From contig NZ_RAWB01000030.1 of NCBI RefSeq assembly GCF_003612055.1, forward strand, positions 1 to 34,358: DNA of 34,358 bases, in the 5' to 3' direction. The stretch is from Corallococcus llansteffanensis. Its GTDB lineage: Bacteria; Myxococcota; Myxococcia; Myxococcales; Myxococcaceae. The translations under genes were made by a program, and so were the position numbers. The notes beneath the pieces were generated by a model. The model was given only the letters and a program-made list of their open reading frames with translations, was not told the origin of the DNA and made no database searches. Every line of letters starts with the position of its first letter. The stretch's first letter is position 1. Shown here piece after piece: positions 1-7,531 of the stretch.

Positions 1-14
1 CGGGGGAGGGGACG

Positions 15-60
15 GTGGGTCCTCCTGGCTTCGAACCAGGAGCCCATCGGTCATGGCTGG
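15..60 (-). pseudogene. tRNA-like 3' half (T-arm, CAT anticodon-like triplet)
   Basis: Read on the minus strand, this stretch has a CAT triplet, a short variable-loop-like segment, a T-stem CCTGG/CCAGG around the loop TTCGAAG, and a GG(A/G)CCCAC acceptor-like strand. That is the layout of the 3' half of a tRNA, most like a CAT-anticodon tRNA. No D-arm or 5' acceptor strand is found upstream, because the end of the neighbouring secreted-protein gene occupies that place. A second copy lies at 27049-27089 on the same strand and matches at 34 of 41 positions. It could be an old integration scar or a dispersed tRNA-derived repeat. It is unlikely to be a functional tRNA. Confidence 0.55.
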
Positions 61-924
61 TTAGAAAACCCAGTAGTTCACAGGGCCAAAATGGCCTTCG
101 GCGGCGTTGTAGGGGCCTGACCAGCCTGCCGGGCGCGGTGCATAGCTGAACGCCGCAAGGACGATGCGAGCAGCGCGGTTTGGAAAATAGGCAGGGCCAA
201 GGTTGTATTGGTTGTCAGGGGCCGCGGGGTGGCCGGCGATCCAGGTCCCATTGAGAAAGTAGTCCCAGCGCCACCCGCTCGAAGAGTTCCAGTATTGGAC
301 CTTCAAGGTGTATGCGTTTCCCAGGGGCGTCGACACATCCGTATGGACTGTCGGCGTATTGCTGGGTGCGCAGTTCGGCACACCGCTGGGCGGCGTTGCC
401 GTCGGATGCAGTGCCCCATCAAAGGCAGCCTCGTAGCACGGCCCCCACACATTGAAGTAGGACCGGCCAGAGTTGATGTCCTTTAGAATCCCGATCGCGC
501 GATAGTTGAACTCATTCTCATAGATGCCAAGGTTCCAGCCACAACCCGAGGCGCCAGCGACCTGGGTGCACGATGGCACCACCTGGACCTCCGCGATGAG
601 GCCGGTGGGGAATGAGATGGGATTCAGGGAGGCGAACAGGAAGCCATCTCCGTCTGGAAACTTCTTCTCGGCATGCAGATACAGCCGATTGTTGGACGTG
701 GCATAGCAGCCGTTGGGCCCCGCTGGCGCTGCGTTACAGTTCGGATCCCAGTTGTTGTAGACCCACCGCTGCGAGGCGTCCCAGATGGTATAGCCGGTAG
801 GGTAGTTGAACGTCCCGCCGACGCTGATTTGGGGGGCGCTCCAGTCCTCGAAGACAGCCGCGCTCGCGAGCGACGCGTACGTTGCGAAAGCTACGGCAGC
901 AAGTCTTGCATGAAGCTTTGACAT
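61..924 (-). CDS. secreted protein of unknown function, aromatic-rich beta fold
   Basis: 287 residues. I chose the ATG at 924 because it is followed by a clean Sec signal peptide (positive MSKLHAR start, hydrophobic core, cleavage after ASA near residue 22) and is preceded by GGAAGG. An in-frame ATG at 1080 would bury the signal peptide behind 52 odd residues. The mature protein is rich in Trp, Tyr, Phe, Asn and Gly and has several Cys (DPNCNA, NGCYA, SGCGW). This resembles secreted jelly-roll or laminin-G-like carbohydrate-binding folds, but I recognise no catalytic motif. It is a single gene followed directly by a tRNA-like fragment. The product is likely exported and may bind a polysaccharide; that is inference only. 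Confidence 0.75.
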   Translation of the reverse strand: MSKLHARLAAVAFATYASLASAAVFEDWSAPQISVGGTFNYPTGYTIWDASQRWVYNNWDPNCNAAPAGPNGCYATSNNRLYLHAEKKFPDGDGFLFASLNPISFPTGLIAEVQVVPSCTQVAGASGCGWNLGIYENEFNYRAIGILKDINSGRSYFNVWGPCYEAAFDGALHPTATPPSGVPNCAPSNTPTVHTDVSTPLGNAYTLKVQYWNSSSGWRWDYFLNGTWIAGHPAAPDNQYNLGPAYFPNRAARIVLAAFSYAPRPAGWSGPYNAAEGHFGPVNYWVF

Positions 925-1089
925 AGGCCTTCCGGGTTGACGTGTTTCGCTCAGTGCTCTGATTCCATGCGAAACAGGCTTTCCAGGATTCGACCCCTGG
1001 GTGAGGCCCCGAGTCAAACGGATACGTAGAGGGCGGAGGGAGCCCGGGACTTCTTCAGCCCGCCAGGTTGCTCCTGACACTCGAAGCCC

Positions 1090-1140
1090 GCCCCCTCCCG
1101 ACGTAGGGAGGGGGCTGTCCCCCTCCCAGCGGGAGCGGGG
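1090..1140 (-). terminator. two tandem GC hairpins after the PPC lipoprotein gene
   Basis: Positions 1090-1099 pair perfectly with 1106-1115 (10 bp, loop GACGTA). Next to it, 1119-1127 pairs with 1131-1140 with one bulged C. Both lie just beyond the stop of the minus-strand lipoprotein gene at 1143. There is no clear U-tract, so intrinsic termination is plausible but not certain. Confidence 0.5.
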
Positions 1141-1142
1141 CG

Positions 1143-1916
1143 CTACTTCGTGAGCGCGTCCACGCGGAGGTTGAAGGAGGTGACGTTGCCGACGCCCTCG
1201 ACCATCACGTAGGCCTTGCCCGCCACGGGGTTGATGATGGAGCAGACTGCGGGCAGCGTGGCGCTGTCCGCGGTGCAGTCCACCGCGCTCGGCACCGCTG
1301 GCGCGCTACCCTGGCGCACGTAGACCTTGAACGCGCCGCTTTGCCCGAACGACTGCGTGGCCGTGACCTGGAGCCGCTTCTTGCCCGCCGGCACGTCCAC
1401 CTCGTACACCGTCCGAGACAGTTGGTTGAGGTTCGGCGTCACCGTCGTCGCGAGCGCTAGCGGGTGGCTGTAGTACGCGTGCAGCGTGACGTTGGAGTAC
1501 GCCTCGTAGCCGTAGACGACGACGTAGTACGGCTGATCGTCCTCGACGCCGGTGGTGTAAACGCAGTTCTCCGTGTTGCCCACCGCGTCGCTCACGCAGT
1601 CGTAGTCGGTGAACGTGGGCTCGGCGTACCGCTTCACGTAGACGTCCGCGTCACCGGTCCCCCCGCGCAGCGTGAAGCTCAGCTTCTCCGCGGGCGCCGG
1701 GTTCACCAGGTAGAAGGTCTGCACCGAACCCAGCCCGCCCGACACCGTCACCGGATAGCCGTTGTAGATCGTCGTGCTGAGGGCGCTCGACTGCGACAGC
1801 AGCTCCGGGGCCACTTGCGGCGTCGCCTTGCCCTCGGCTCCGGGAAGGGGCTCGCCACAACCGATGCCGAACAGCGAGACCAGGGCCACTGCGGAAACCG
1901 CGCGGGTGAGGTTCAT
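1143..1916 (-). CDS. lipoprotein with two PPC (pre-peptidase C-terminal) domains
   Basis: 257 residues. The start at 1916 follows CGGAG six bases upstream and opens a lipoprotein signal peptide with lipobox LFGIGC (Cys20); the ATG at 1976 lacks this logic. Two PPC-type beta domains follow, about residues 45-150 and 155-256. The first shows GGTGDADVYVKR, a Cys pair and YYVVVYGYEAYSNVTLHAYY, which is the typical PPC ending; the second is more divergent. PPC domains usually sit at the C-terminus of secreted proteases and help secretion or binding. Here there is no catalytic domain, so this is a stand-alone surface PPC lipoprotein. Decayed PPC pieces lie at 5091-5193 and 13285-13439 on the same strand. 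Confidence 0.85.
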   Translation of the reverse strand: MNLTRAVSAVALVSLFGIGCGEPLPGAEGKATPQVAPELLSQSSALSTTIYNGYPVTVSGGLGSVQTFYLVNPAPAEKLSFTLRGGTGDADVYVKRYAEPTFTDYDCVSDAVGNTENCVYTTGVEDDQPYYVVVYGYEAYSNVTLHAYYSHPLALATTVTPNLNQLSRTVYEVDVPAGKKRLQVTATQSFGQSGAFKVYVRQGSAPAVPSAVDCTADSATLPAVCSIINPVAGKAYVMVEGVGNVTSFNLRVDALTK

Positions 1917-2061
1917 GGACGCTCCGTGTTGGGTGGAGCACGCAGGGTAGGGAGCGGCCGGTGCCGCGCGTGTCACAGTCCTGCAACTCGGTTTCTCGTT
2001 GGAAGGCCGTGACCTTCACGTTGCCGGGATGTTGCCGCTCGGAGGATGGCCACCGCCGCGT

Positions 2062-2811
2062 TCAGTTCGCGGCGGTGTTCCCGAGTCCCAGGAAGGCGCG
2101 GGTCCGCTCGTGCTGGGGGTGGGCTAGCACCTGGTCTGGCTTCCCCTCTTCGATGATGTGCCCGCCGTGCAGCACCAACACCCGGGAGGCCAGCGCCCGC
2201 GCGAAGCGCATCTCGTGCGTCACCGTCACCAGCGTCAGCCCGTCATCGCGCAGCCGCTCCAGCAGGGACACCAGGTCCGCCACCCGCTCCGGATCCAGCG
2301 CGCTCGTGGGCTCGTCCAGCAGCAGCGCCTCGGGCTCCATCGCCAGTGCCCGGGCAATGGCCACCCGCTGCTGCTCGCCTCCGGACAGCTCCGCGGGGTA
2401 CGCGCCCTCGCGGTGCGACATGCCCATCTTCGCCAGCAGCTCCCGGGCCCGCTCCGTCGCCTCCTTCACTCCCTGGCCCTTCACGTGGACCGGGGCTTCG
2501 ATGACGTTGCCCAGCGCCGTGCGGTGCGCGAACAGGTGCCACTGCTGGAACACGAAGCCCACCCGCCGCCGGATGTCCCACAGCCGCGAGGCCTGCGCCT
2601 GCCCGCGTCCGGGCTCGAGCGCGCAGTCCCCCACGCGCACCGAGCCTCCATCGAAGGACTCCAGCCCGTTGAGGCACCGCAGCAGCGTGCTCTTGCCGCC
2701 GCCCGAGGGCCCCACCAACGCCACCACCTCGCCCCGGGCGAAGGTGGCGCTGATGCCATCCAGCACCGTCCGGTCCGCGTAACGCTTGGTCAGCCCTCGC
2801 ACCTCGATCAT
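2062..2811 (-). CDS. polar amino-acid ABC transporter ATP-binding protein
   Basis: 249 residues, the normal size for the GlnQ/HisP family. Visible motifs are Walker A GPSGGGKST (34-42), Q-loop FQQ (88-90), signature LSGGEQQ (142-148), Walker B LLLDEP with Asp166/Glu167, D-loop SALD and switch His199 in VTHEM. The start at 2811 overlaps the stop of the upstream permease gene (ATGA), showing translational coupling. It energises the fused binding-protein/permease encoded next to it for import of an amino acid across the inner membrane. The exact substrate cannot be read from the sequence. Confidence 0.95.
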   Translation of the reverse strand: MIEVRGLTKRYADRTVLDGISATFARGEVVALVGPSGGGKSTLLRCLNGLESFDGGSVRVGDCALEPGRGQAQASRLWDIRRRVGFVFQQWHLFAHRTALGNVIEAPVHVKGQGVKEATERARELLAKMGMSHREGAYPAELSGGEQQRVAIARALAMEPEALLLDEPTSALDPERVADLVSLLERLRDDGLTLVTVTHEMRFARALASRVLVLHGGHIIEEGKPDQVLAHPQHERTRAFLGLGNTAAN

Positions 2812-4316
2812 GCCCGCTCCAACTTCGCCTCGAGCATTCGCGCGAGGCGGGACAAGGGGTAGCTCATCGCCAGGTACAGCACCGCGCACAGGGCTCCTGG
2901 CAACAACCAGCTCCGCACATCCACCGCGGTGATGGTCATGCGCTTGGTCAGCTCCACCACGGAGATCACCGACACCAGTGAGCTGTCCTTGAGCAAGGCG
3001 ATGAAGTCGTTGGTGGTTCCGGGCAGGGCCACGCGGAACGCCTGGGGAAGCACCACCCGCCTGAGCGCGAGCCGGGTCGGCATGCCCAGGGCCAGCGCCG
3101 CCTCCATCTGCCCCCGGGGCACCGCGAGCAGGCCCGCGCGATACACCTCCGCCTCGTAGGCCGCGTAGTTCAGCCCCAATCCCAGGATGGCCGCGCTGAG
3201 CGGACCCAGCCGCAGCACGCCCGCCAGTCCGTAATACAGGACATAGAGCTGCAAGAGCACCGGCGTGCCCCGGAGCAGCTCCACATAGGTCGTGGTGAAC
3301 ACACCCATCCACTTCGGCCCATACAGGCGCCCCAGCGCCAGCGCCATTCCCAGCGGGATGGCCAGGACCATGGCTCCCACCGAGACCCCCAGCGTCACCA
3401 GCGACGCCTGGAGAAAGAGCAGCACCTGGTTCCAGTCCAGGCGCGACGTGCTCGTATGGGACAGCACCTCGCGCGTCTGCGCCTCCGTCCACTCCACCAT
3501 GCGCTGCTCGGCGGCGGTGTCGATGCCCCAGCGGCGGAAGATCTCCCGCAGCTCCCCCGAGCGCGCGACGCGGCCCAGGGCCTCATCGAGCGCCTGGCGC
3601 AGGTCCTCCTCTCCAGGCCTCACGGCGATGGCGTAGTACCCCTCGGCCACGTCTCTGACGACTCGCAGGCCGGGGCGCTGCAGGCCGTAGCGCTGTGCGA
3701 TGATGTCGTCCATCAGCACGGCATCCAGCCGGCCCTGCTCCAGGTCGATGTATGGCTCCTGGACGCCCTCGTAGGGAATGGCCTGCGCCCCGCTGCCGCG
3801 CAGCAGCTCCCACGCCTGGGAGTTGGAGAGGGTGCCCACGCGGCGCCCGCGCAGCGACTCCAGCCCCGTCACGGTCGTGTCGTCCCGCCGTGCCATCAAT
3901 TGGAGATGGAAGAGATAGTAGGGGCGCGTGAAGAGCACCCGGCCCGCGCGCGTGGGGGTGATCTCCATGCCGTTCATCGCCACGTCGAAGGAGCCGCCCC
4001 GCTCCAGCGTGGGGATGAGGCTGGACCAGTCGTTCTGGACAAGCTCTGCGCGCACGCCCAGCTCGCGGCCCAGTGCGTCCGCCAGCTCCACCTCGAAGCC
4101 CCGGTACTGGCCCGGGTGTTCCGGGTCCTCCATGGCGTAGGGCTCTCCGCCCTGCGCATCCGCGCCCCAGCGGAGCACGCCCGCGCGCTGCACGCGTTCG
4201 AGCCCCGAACCCTCCTTCTGGCCGCAGGCCGTCAACCACACCAGCACGCCCGTTGCCAGGCAGGCGCGGGAGAACAGGGAGGCGCATCGCGGACGGAGGG
4301 GAGGTGGGTCGGTCAT
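2808..4316 (-). CDS. fused solute-binding protein/permease of amino-acid ABC importer
   Basis: 502 residues, the sum of two usual subunits. Residues 1-31 form a lipoprotein signal ending in LTAC (Cys31). Residues about 38-270 are a family-3 solute-binding domain (GVLRWGADAQGGEPY, GFEVELADALG, FDVAMNGMEITPTRA). Residues about 295-495 are a HisM/GlnP-type permease with several membrane helices, the ELLRGTPVLLQL motif and an EAA loop (EAALALGMPTRLALRRVVLPQ, 405-425) that contacts the ATPase. Such fusions are known in the GlnP type of Gram-positive bacteria. With the coupled ATPase gene this makes a compact two-gene importer. The Shine-Dalgarno is weak, so the exact start is less sure than the product. 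Confidence 0.93.
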   Translation of the reverse strand: MTDPPPLRPRCASLFSRACLATGVLVWLTACGQKEGSGLERVQRAGVLRWGADAQGGEPYAMEDPEHPGQYRGFEVELADALGRELGVRAELVQNDWSSLIPTLERGGSFDVAMNGMEITPTRAGRVLFTRPYYLFHLQLMARRDDTTVTGLESLRGRRVGTLSNSQAWELLRGSGAQAIPYEGVQEPYIDLEQGRLDAVLMDDIIAQRYGLQRPGLRVVRDVAEGYYAIAVRPGEEDLRQALDEALGRVARSGELREIFRRWGIDTAAEQRMVEWTEAQTREVLSHTSTSRLDWNQVLLFLQASLVTLGVSVGAMVLAIPLGMALALGRLYGPKWMGVFTTTYVELLRGTPVLLQLYVLYYGLAGVLRLGPLSAAILGLGLNYAAYEAEVYRAGLLAVPRGQMEAALALGMPTRLALRRVVLPQAFRVALPGTTNDFIALLKDSSLVSVISVVELTKRMTITAVDVRSWLLPGALCAVLYLAMSYPLSRLARMLEAKLERA

Positions 4317-4382
4317 GTCATGCAGGGCACAAGCAGCCTCACTCCCTCACTCCATAGAGCAGATGGGCCAGGTTCGGGTCAA

Positions 4383-4514
4383 TCAAGTGACGTCCCCGCC
4401 CACCAACCGACGGATGCCCTGGAGCTTGTCGGGATTGCGCGTGACGTAGATGGCGACGATGCGGTCCTCCTCGAAGGCGAACGCGGTGGCGGATCGAAGG
4501 CGTCCTCGGGAGTC
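4383..4514 (-). pseudogene. C-terminal remnant of an ECF41/SigJ-type sigma factor
   Basis: The minus-strand reading frame ending at the TGA at 4383-4385 encodes SATAFAFEEDRIVAIYVTRN followed by PDKLQGIRRLVGGDVT. The string I-x-A-I-Y-V-x-R-NPDKL is the hallmark end of the SnoaL-like C-terminal extension in ECF41 and SigJ-like sigma factors. No sigma-2 or sigma-4 region is present, so only about 35 residues survive. The remnant is in the same frame as the CMD gene upstream, beginning a few codons after that gene's stop. Since ECF41 sigma genes are typically linked to CMD genes, this looks like a deletion that removed most of the sigma gene. Confidence 0.75.
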
Positions 4515-4517
4515 ACC

Positions 4518-4979
4518 TCAGGCGGCTTCACTGCGCGGGGACACCGGATGGATGGACTGGAAGCCGATGGAGATCCGGTTCCAGATGTTGATCATCCCGA
4601 TGAGCAGGGTCAGCTTCACGCTCTCCTCCTCGCTGAAGTGCGCTCGCATCGCAGCATAATCCGCATCCGGCGCGTGCGTCTGGGAGACGAGCGTCAGGGC
4701 CTCGGTCCAGCCCAGGGCCGCCCGCTCGCGGTCGGTGAAGAGGGGCGACTCCCGCCAGGCGGACAGCAGGTAGATGCGCTCCTCGGTCTCCCCCTGCTTG
4801 CGGGCGTCGAGGGCGTGCATGTGGATGCAGAAGGCGCACCCATTGATCTGCGAGGCGCGGATCTTCACCAGCTCCGTCAGGCTCGCCTCGAGCCCGCTGC
4901 CCTGGACCTTCCCTGCGAAGTCGAGCATTTCCTTCATCACGGCCGGCGCGGCGGCAAAGGGATTCATCCTGGCCTTCAT
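4518..4979 (-). CDS. carboxymuconolactone decarboxylase family protein (AhpD-like)
   Basis: 153 residues from the ATG at 4979, which has GGAG about nine bases upstream; an in-frame ATG at 5060 adds 27 unlike residues. The CMD core is clear: an acidic residue in LTELVKIRASQINGC, then CAFCIHMH with redox Cys48/Cys51 and His55, and ARKQGETEERIYLLSAWRES. AhpD-like proteins reduce partners or peroxides through the CxxC pair; others are lyases. CMD proteins are common targets of ECF41 sigma factors, and a decayed ECF41 tail follows directly. The original regulator seems lost, so control here is unknown. Confidence 0.92.
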   Translation of the reverse strand: MKARMNPFAAAPAVMKEMLDFAGKVQGSGLEASLTELVKIRASQINGCAFCIHMHALDARKQGETEERIYLLSAWRESPLFTDRERAALGWTEALTLVSQTHAPDADYAAMRAHFSEEESVKLTLLIGMINIWNRISIGFQSIHPVSPRSEAA

Positions 4980-5090
4980 GGGTGCGGCTCCGTTTTTCGG
5001 GGCAGGAACATCCTGTCCGCCCCCAGGACGAATCACCCTCGCAGCCTGTGACATGGTCATTTCGGAAGGGATTTTCCCTCCTCGACACCT

Positions 5091-5193
5091 TCAGTAGGTC
5101 GCCTTCAGTGTCACGCCGGAATAGTCCGTGAAGCCCTTGATCATCACAGCGAGGCCTTCCCGGCCGGCACGGTGAGGGTCCAGTAGCGCGTGT
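5091..5193 (-). pseudogene. collapsed PPC-domain remnant
   Basis: Minus strand, reading downstream from the end of the 5203-5874 gene: a short frame gives RYWTLTVPAGKASL and stops. Shifted by one frame it continues VMIKGFTDYSGVTLKATY and stops at 5091. The first piece matches the opening strand of PPC domains (Y-T-x-x-VPAG). The second matches their closing strands (Y-V-M-x-x-G-x-x-x-YSGVTL). The central part of the domain is missing and the frames differ, so this is a deletion remnant and not a working gene. Confidence 0.6.
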
Positions 5194-5202
5194 CTGACAT
5201 TC

Positions 5203-5874
5203 TCAGGGCACCAGGAAGAGGCTGGCGCCGCTTGCCAGGCGCTTCCGGACCGCGCGCGCGTCGAGCTTGATGAGGACCTCGGGCTCCTCGTCCGTCTGTT
5301 CCTCCGCGGAGAGCGAATCCCACTCCTCCGTGTCGAGCACCTCCGGGACGACGAGCGTGCGCAGGTCAGGAGGCTTCTGCGACTTGATGACCTTGCGGCC
5401 GTTCATCACGTAGTGCGTGAGATGTTTCGCGTGCAGCTGGGACGCGTCGCCAAAGAGGGTGAGCCACGCGCCGGAGCCGGAGTCGACGAGCTCGGCCTCC
5501 ACCACGCCGGCCGCGTACGTCACGCTGTCCGCGGAGCGCGCGACCAGGGCCTCGCGCACGCGCAGCGTCCCGGTGCACACAAAGGAGAAGCCGACGCCCA
5601 CGAAGAGGTTCTGGCACGCGACGTCGCCGAACACGACGAGGACACCCTGGTCATGCCCGGCGAACTCGACGAGCATGTTGCCGTCGAGCTCCAGGGGCCC
5701 CTTCACGAGTGTGTAGGGATTAGGCGGCCGCCACGGCGCGGGGCCGGCCTGCTTCACCCCGTCGAGCTCGGCCCAGGGCTCCTCCACGTCGAGCGTGAGC
5801 AGGTCGTCGACGAACTCGCGGAGCGGCGCGGGAGCCGTCTGGAGCTGGGGCGGCGCGGTGGGCCTGGGAGGCAT
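5203..5874 (-). CDS. hypothetical protein with beta-repeat units
   Basis: 223 residues, no signal peptide and no membrane segment. The middle (about 58-150) has imperfect repeats of the form V-x-G-D-x-x-x-x-x-L-x-V (VLVVFGDVACQNLFVG, FVCTGTLRVREALV, AGVVEAELVD, WLTLFGDASQLHAKHL). This suggests a right-handed beta-solenoid, as in myxobacterial and streptomycete proteins made of 'GDL' turns. The C-terminus is acidic and then basic, with a hydrophobic end. I recognise no enzyme motif. Upstream is AAGGAA. It is a single gene, 130 bp after the secreted operon on the same strand. Confidence 0.8.
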   Translation of the reverse strand: MPPRPTAPPQLQTAPAPLREFVDDLLTLDVEEPWAELDGVKQAGPAPWRPPNPYTLVKGPLELDGNMLVEFAGHDQGVLVVFGDVACQNLFVGVGFSFVCTGTLRVREALVARSADSVTYAAGVVEAELVDSGSGAWLTLFGDASQLHAKHLTHYVMNGRKVIKSQKPPDLRTLVVPEVLDTEEWDSLSAEEQTDEEPEVLIKLDARAVRKRLASGASLFLVP

Positions 5875-6003
5875 GGTCGGGCTGTTCCTTCGAGGGAGGG
5901 TGCCGTTTCCTCCTGCCCGACATGCTCGGCGGGTGGCAATTCCTTTCTTCGGGGCTGCTCGCAGGTGGCCCGGGCCAATATGGCTTCTCTCCCGCCTCTA
6001 CGC

Positions 6004-6762
6004 CTACAGCCCCTCGTCCTTGCAGAGGTCTTCCTGCATCTCCGTCAGCGCCTTGTGCGCGCGCATCGGCTGGCAGGTGTTCGCCAGGTGGTAGGACGAA
6101 GCGCCCACCATCGCCGCCTTGAGCTTGGGACCCAGCGCGGACCAGCACGCGTCGAACGCCACCTTCTTCGCGCTGACCGCGCGCGGATCCGTCGCGGGCA
6201 ATCCGAGCGCGGCCACCACCGTCTCCGCGAGCCCGTCGTCCTTGCAGGCGCCGGCGTCCTTCTTGCCCCCCACGGCGGCGGCGAAGAGGGGCATTGGCAC
6301 GTAGGCGTGGTGTCCCTTGCGCACGGCGCGCGCGGCCTGGAGCGCTCCTTCGGAGCCCACGTCCGGGTTGAGCTCCAGGTACGTGTCGAGGCACTTGTCC
6401 CTGTCCAGGTCCAGGCAGTGCTCCAGGTCCTTCCGCGCGACCTCGTCCCGCGCGGTGGCGAAGCGCGGGGTCTGGGCGAGGAACGCGTACCGCTGTCCCA
6501 GCGTCCGAGCCTTCCGGGTGGCCGCGAACGGATCCTTGTCGTCGGAAGTGCCCGCCGCGGCCTGGGCGACCGCCGCGTCCGTGACCAGCGCCCGCCACGC
6601 GTCGGAGCGCGCGGCGGGAGCGACGTCCTCCGCGCGCTCCAGCAGCTCCGCCCACGCCTTCTGCGAGCCGAGGGCCTGGAGGTCTTCCAGGGTCGCGGGG
6701 GCGCGGGCCAGCGCCTCCGCCGAGCAGAGCGCCGCGAGCAGCACGATTCGCTGGAACCTCAT
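6004..6762 (-). CDS. secreted hypothetical protein, third gene of operon
   Basis: 252 residues. The start at 6762 overlaps the stop of the upstream gene (ATGA) and opens a signal peptide (MRFQRIVLLAALCSAEALA). The mature protein is mostly helical and Ala-rich, with an HCLDLDRDKCLDTYLELNP segment and paired Cys later (GACKDDG, FDACWSAL, ANTCQPM, DLCKD), consistent with disulfides outside the cytoplasm. I recognise no family. Coupled translation with the two upstream genes says the three products act together, probably in the periplasm or outside the cell. Confidence 0.85.
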   Translation of the reverse strand: MRFQRIVLLAALCSAEALARAPATLEDLQALGSQKAWAELLERAEDVAPAARSDAWRALVTDAAVAQAAAGTSDDKDPFAATRKARTLGQRYAFLAQTPRFATARDEVARKDLEHCLDLDRDKCLDTYLELNPDVGSEGALQAARAVRKGHHAYVPMPLFAAAVGGKKDAGACKDDGLAETVVAALGLPATDPRAVSAKKVAFDACWSALGPKLKAAMVGASSYHLANTCQPMRAHKALTEMQEDLCKDEGL

Positions 6763-7529
6763 GGGGAGAGCTTCCCGTCCAGGAACGCCGGCCCTTCGGC
6801 CGCGCCCTTGTTCGTGGTGGTGAAGGTGAGTGTGTCGCCCGCGCGCTCGAACCCGAGCGTCGGACCGAAGCGGCAGACCAGCGCCCTGGCGTCCTTCACC
6901 GAAGCGCAATGCTTCCCGGCCTGGGTCGCGAGCGGGGCGCAGGCGGCCCAGACGTCGAGCTCCGCCATCTGCTCGTCGCCGAAGCTCTTCCAGTCGAAGG
7001 TGAAGGAGGGCGCGACGCCGCAGCGCTTCTGGAGGGCGGCGACGGCCTCCGTGGCGCGCGCCGCGTACTTCTTCTCCAGATGGGGCCAGGGCTTCTTCTG
7101 GAACGCGGCGAGCTGGCCCGACTCTCGTTGCTGCTGGTGCGCGGCGAGCACTTCCCCGGCGGCGAACCTGTCCGTCGCCTCCTGGTTGAACTTCACGCGG
7201 AACGAGGGCGCCCCGGGAAGGGACGCCTCATGGACACCGTCCCGCTGGACGAGGACCGTGTAGTCGTCCCCGTGGTAGCGGGTCACGTAGTCGGCCCCGC
7301 GCGACAGCTTCTTCACGGTGCACTTCAGCGTGATGCCGTCGTGTTCGGAGTCGGTGCCGCGCACGCGGATCAAGGCTTCTGACGACGTGCGCGGCTCCAG
7401 GGTGACGACCTCCACGGTCTGGCCGTCATTGCCTCGGTAGACCTTGCTCGCCGCGGCCTCCAGGGACTGCGCCGCCGTCGTCGCGAGGACCGCCACCAGC
7501 GCCAGCGCGGCTGCAAGGGTCCGGGGCAT
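6759..7529 (-). CDS. secreted hypothetical protein with four-Cys domain, second gene of operon
   Basis: 256 residues from the ATG at 7529, two bases after the stop of the upstream gene. There is a signal peptide of about 20 residues (MPRTLAAALALVAVLATTAA). Residues about 25-130 form a beta-rich region. Residues about 150-256 repeat the domain of the first operon gene: Cys170, Cys197 and Cys208 have the same spacing (27 then 11) as Cys50, Cys77 and Cys88 there, with a shared CG-F-W-K-F block. The family is unknown. It looks like the same secreted domain with an added N-terminal module. Confidence 0.85.
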   Translation of the reverse strand: MPRTLAAALALVAVLATTAAQSLEAAASKVYRGNDGQTVEVVTLEPRTSSEALIRVRGTDSEHDGITLKCTVKKLSRGADYVTRYHGDDYTVLVQRDGVHEASLPGAPSFRVKFNQEATDRFAAGEVLAAHQQQRESGQLAAFQKKPWPHLEKKYAARATEAVAALQKRCGVAPSFTFDWKSFGDEQMAELDVWAACAPLATQAGKHCASVKDARALVCRFGPTLGFERAGDTLTFTTTNKGAAEGPAFLDGKLSP

Positions 7530-7531
7530 GG

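Noticed and set aside
5413-7263. 616-codon plus-strand open frame
   Set aside because: It runs opposite three coupled minus-strand genes with clear starts and signal peptides; it shows no motif.
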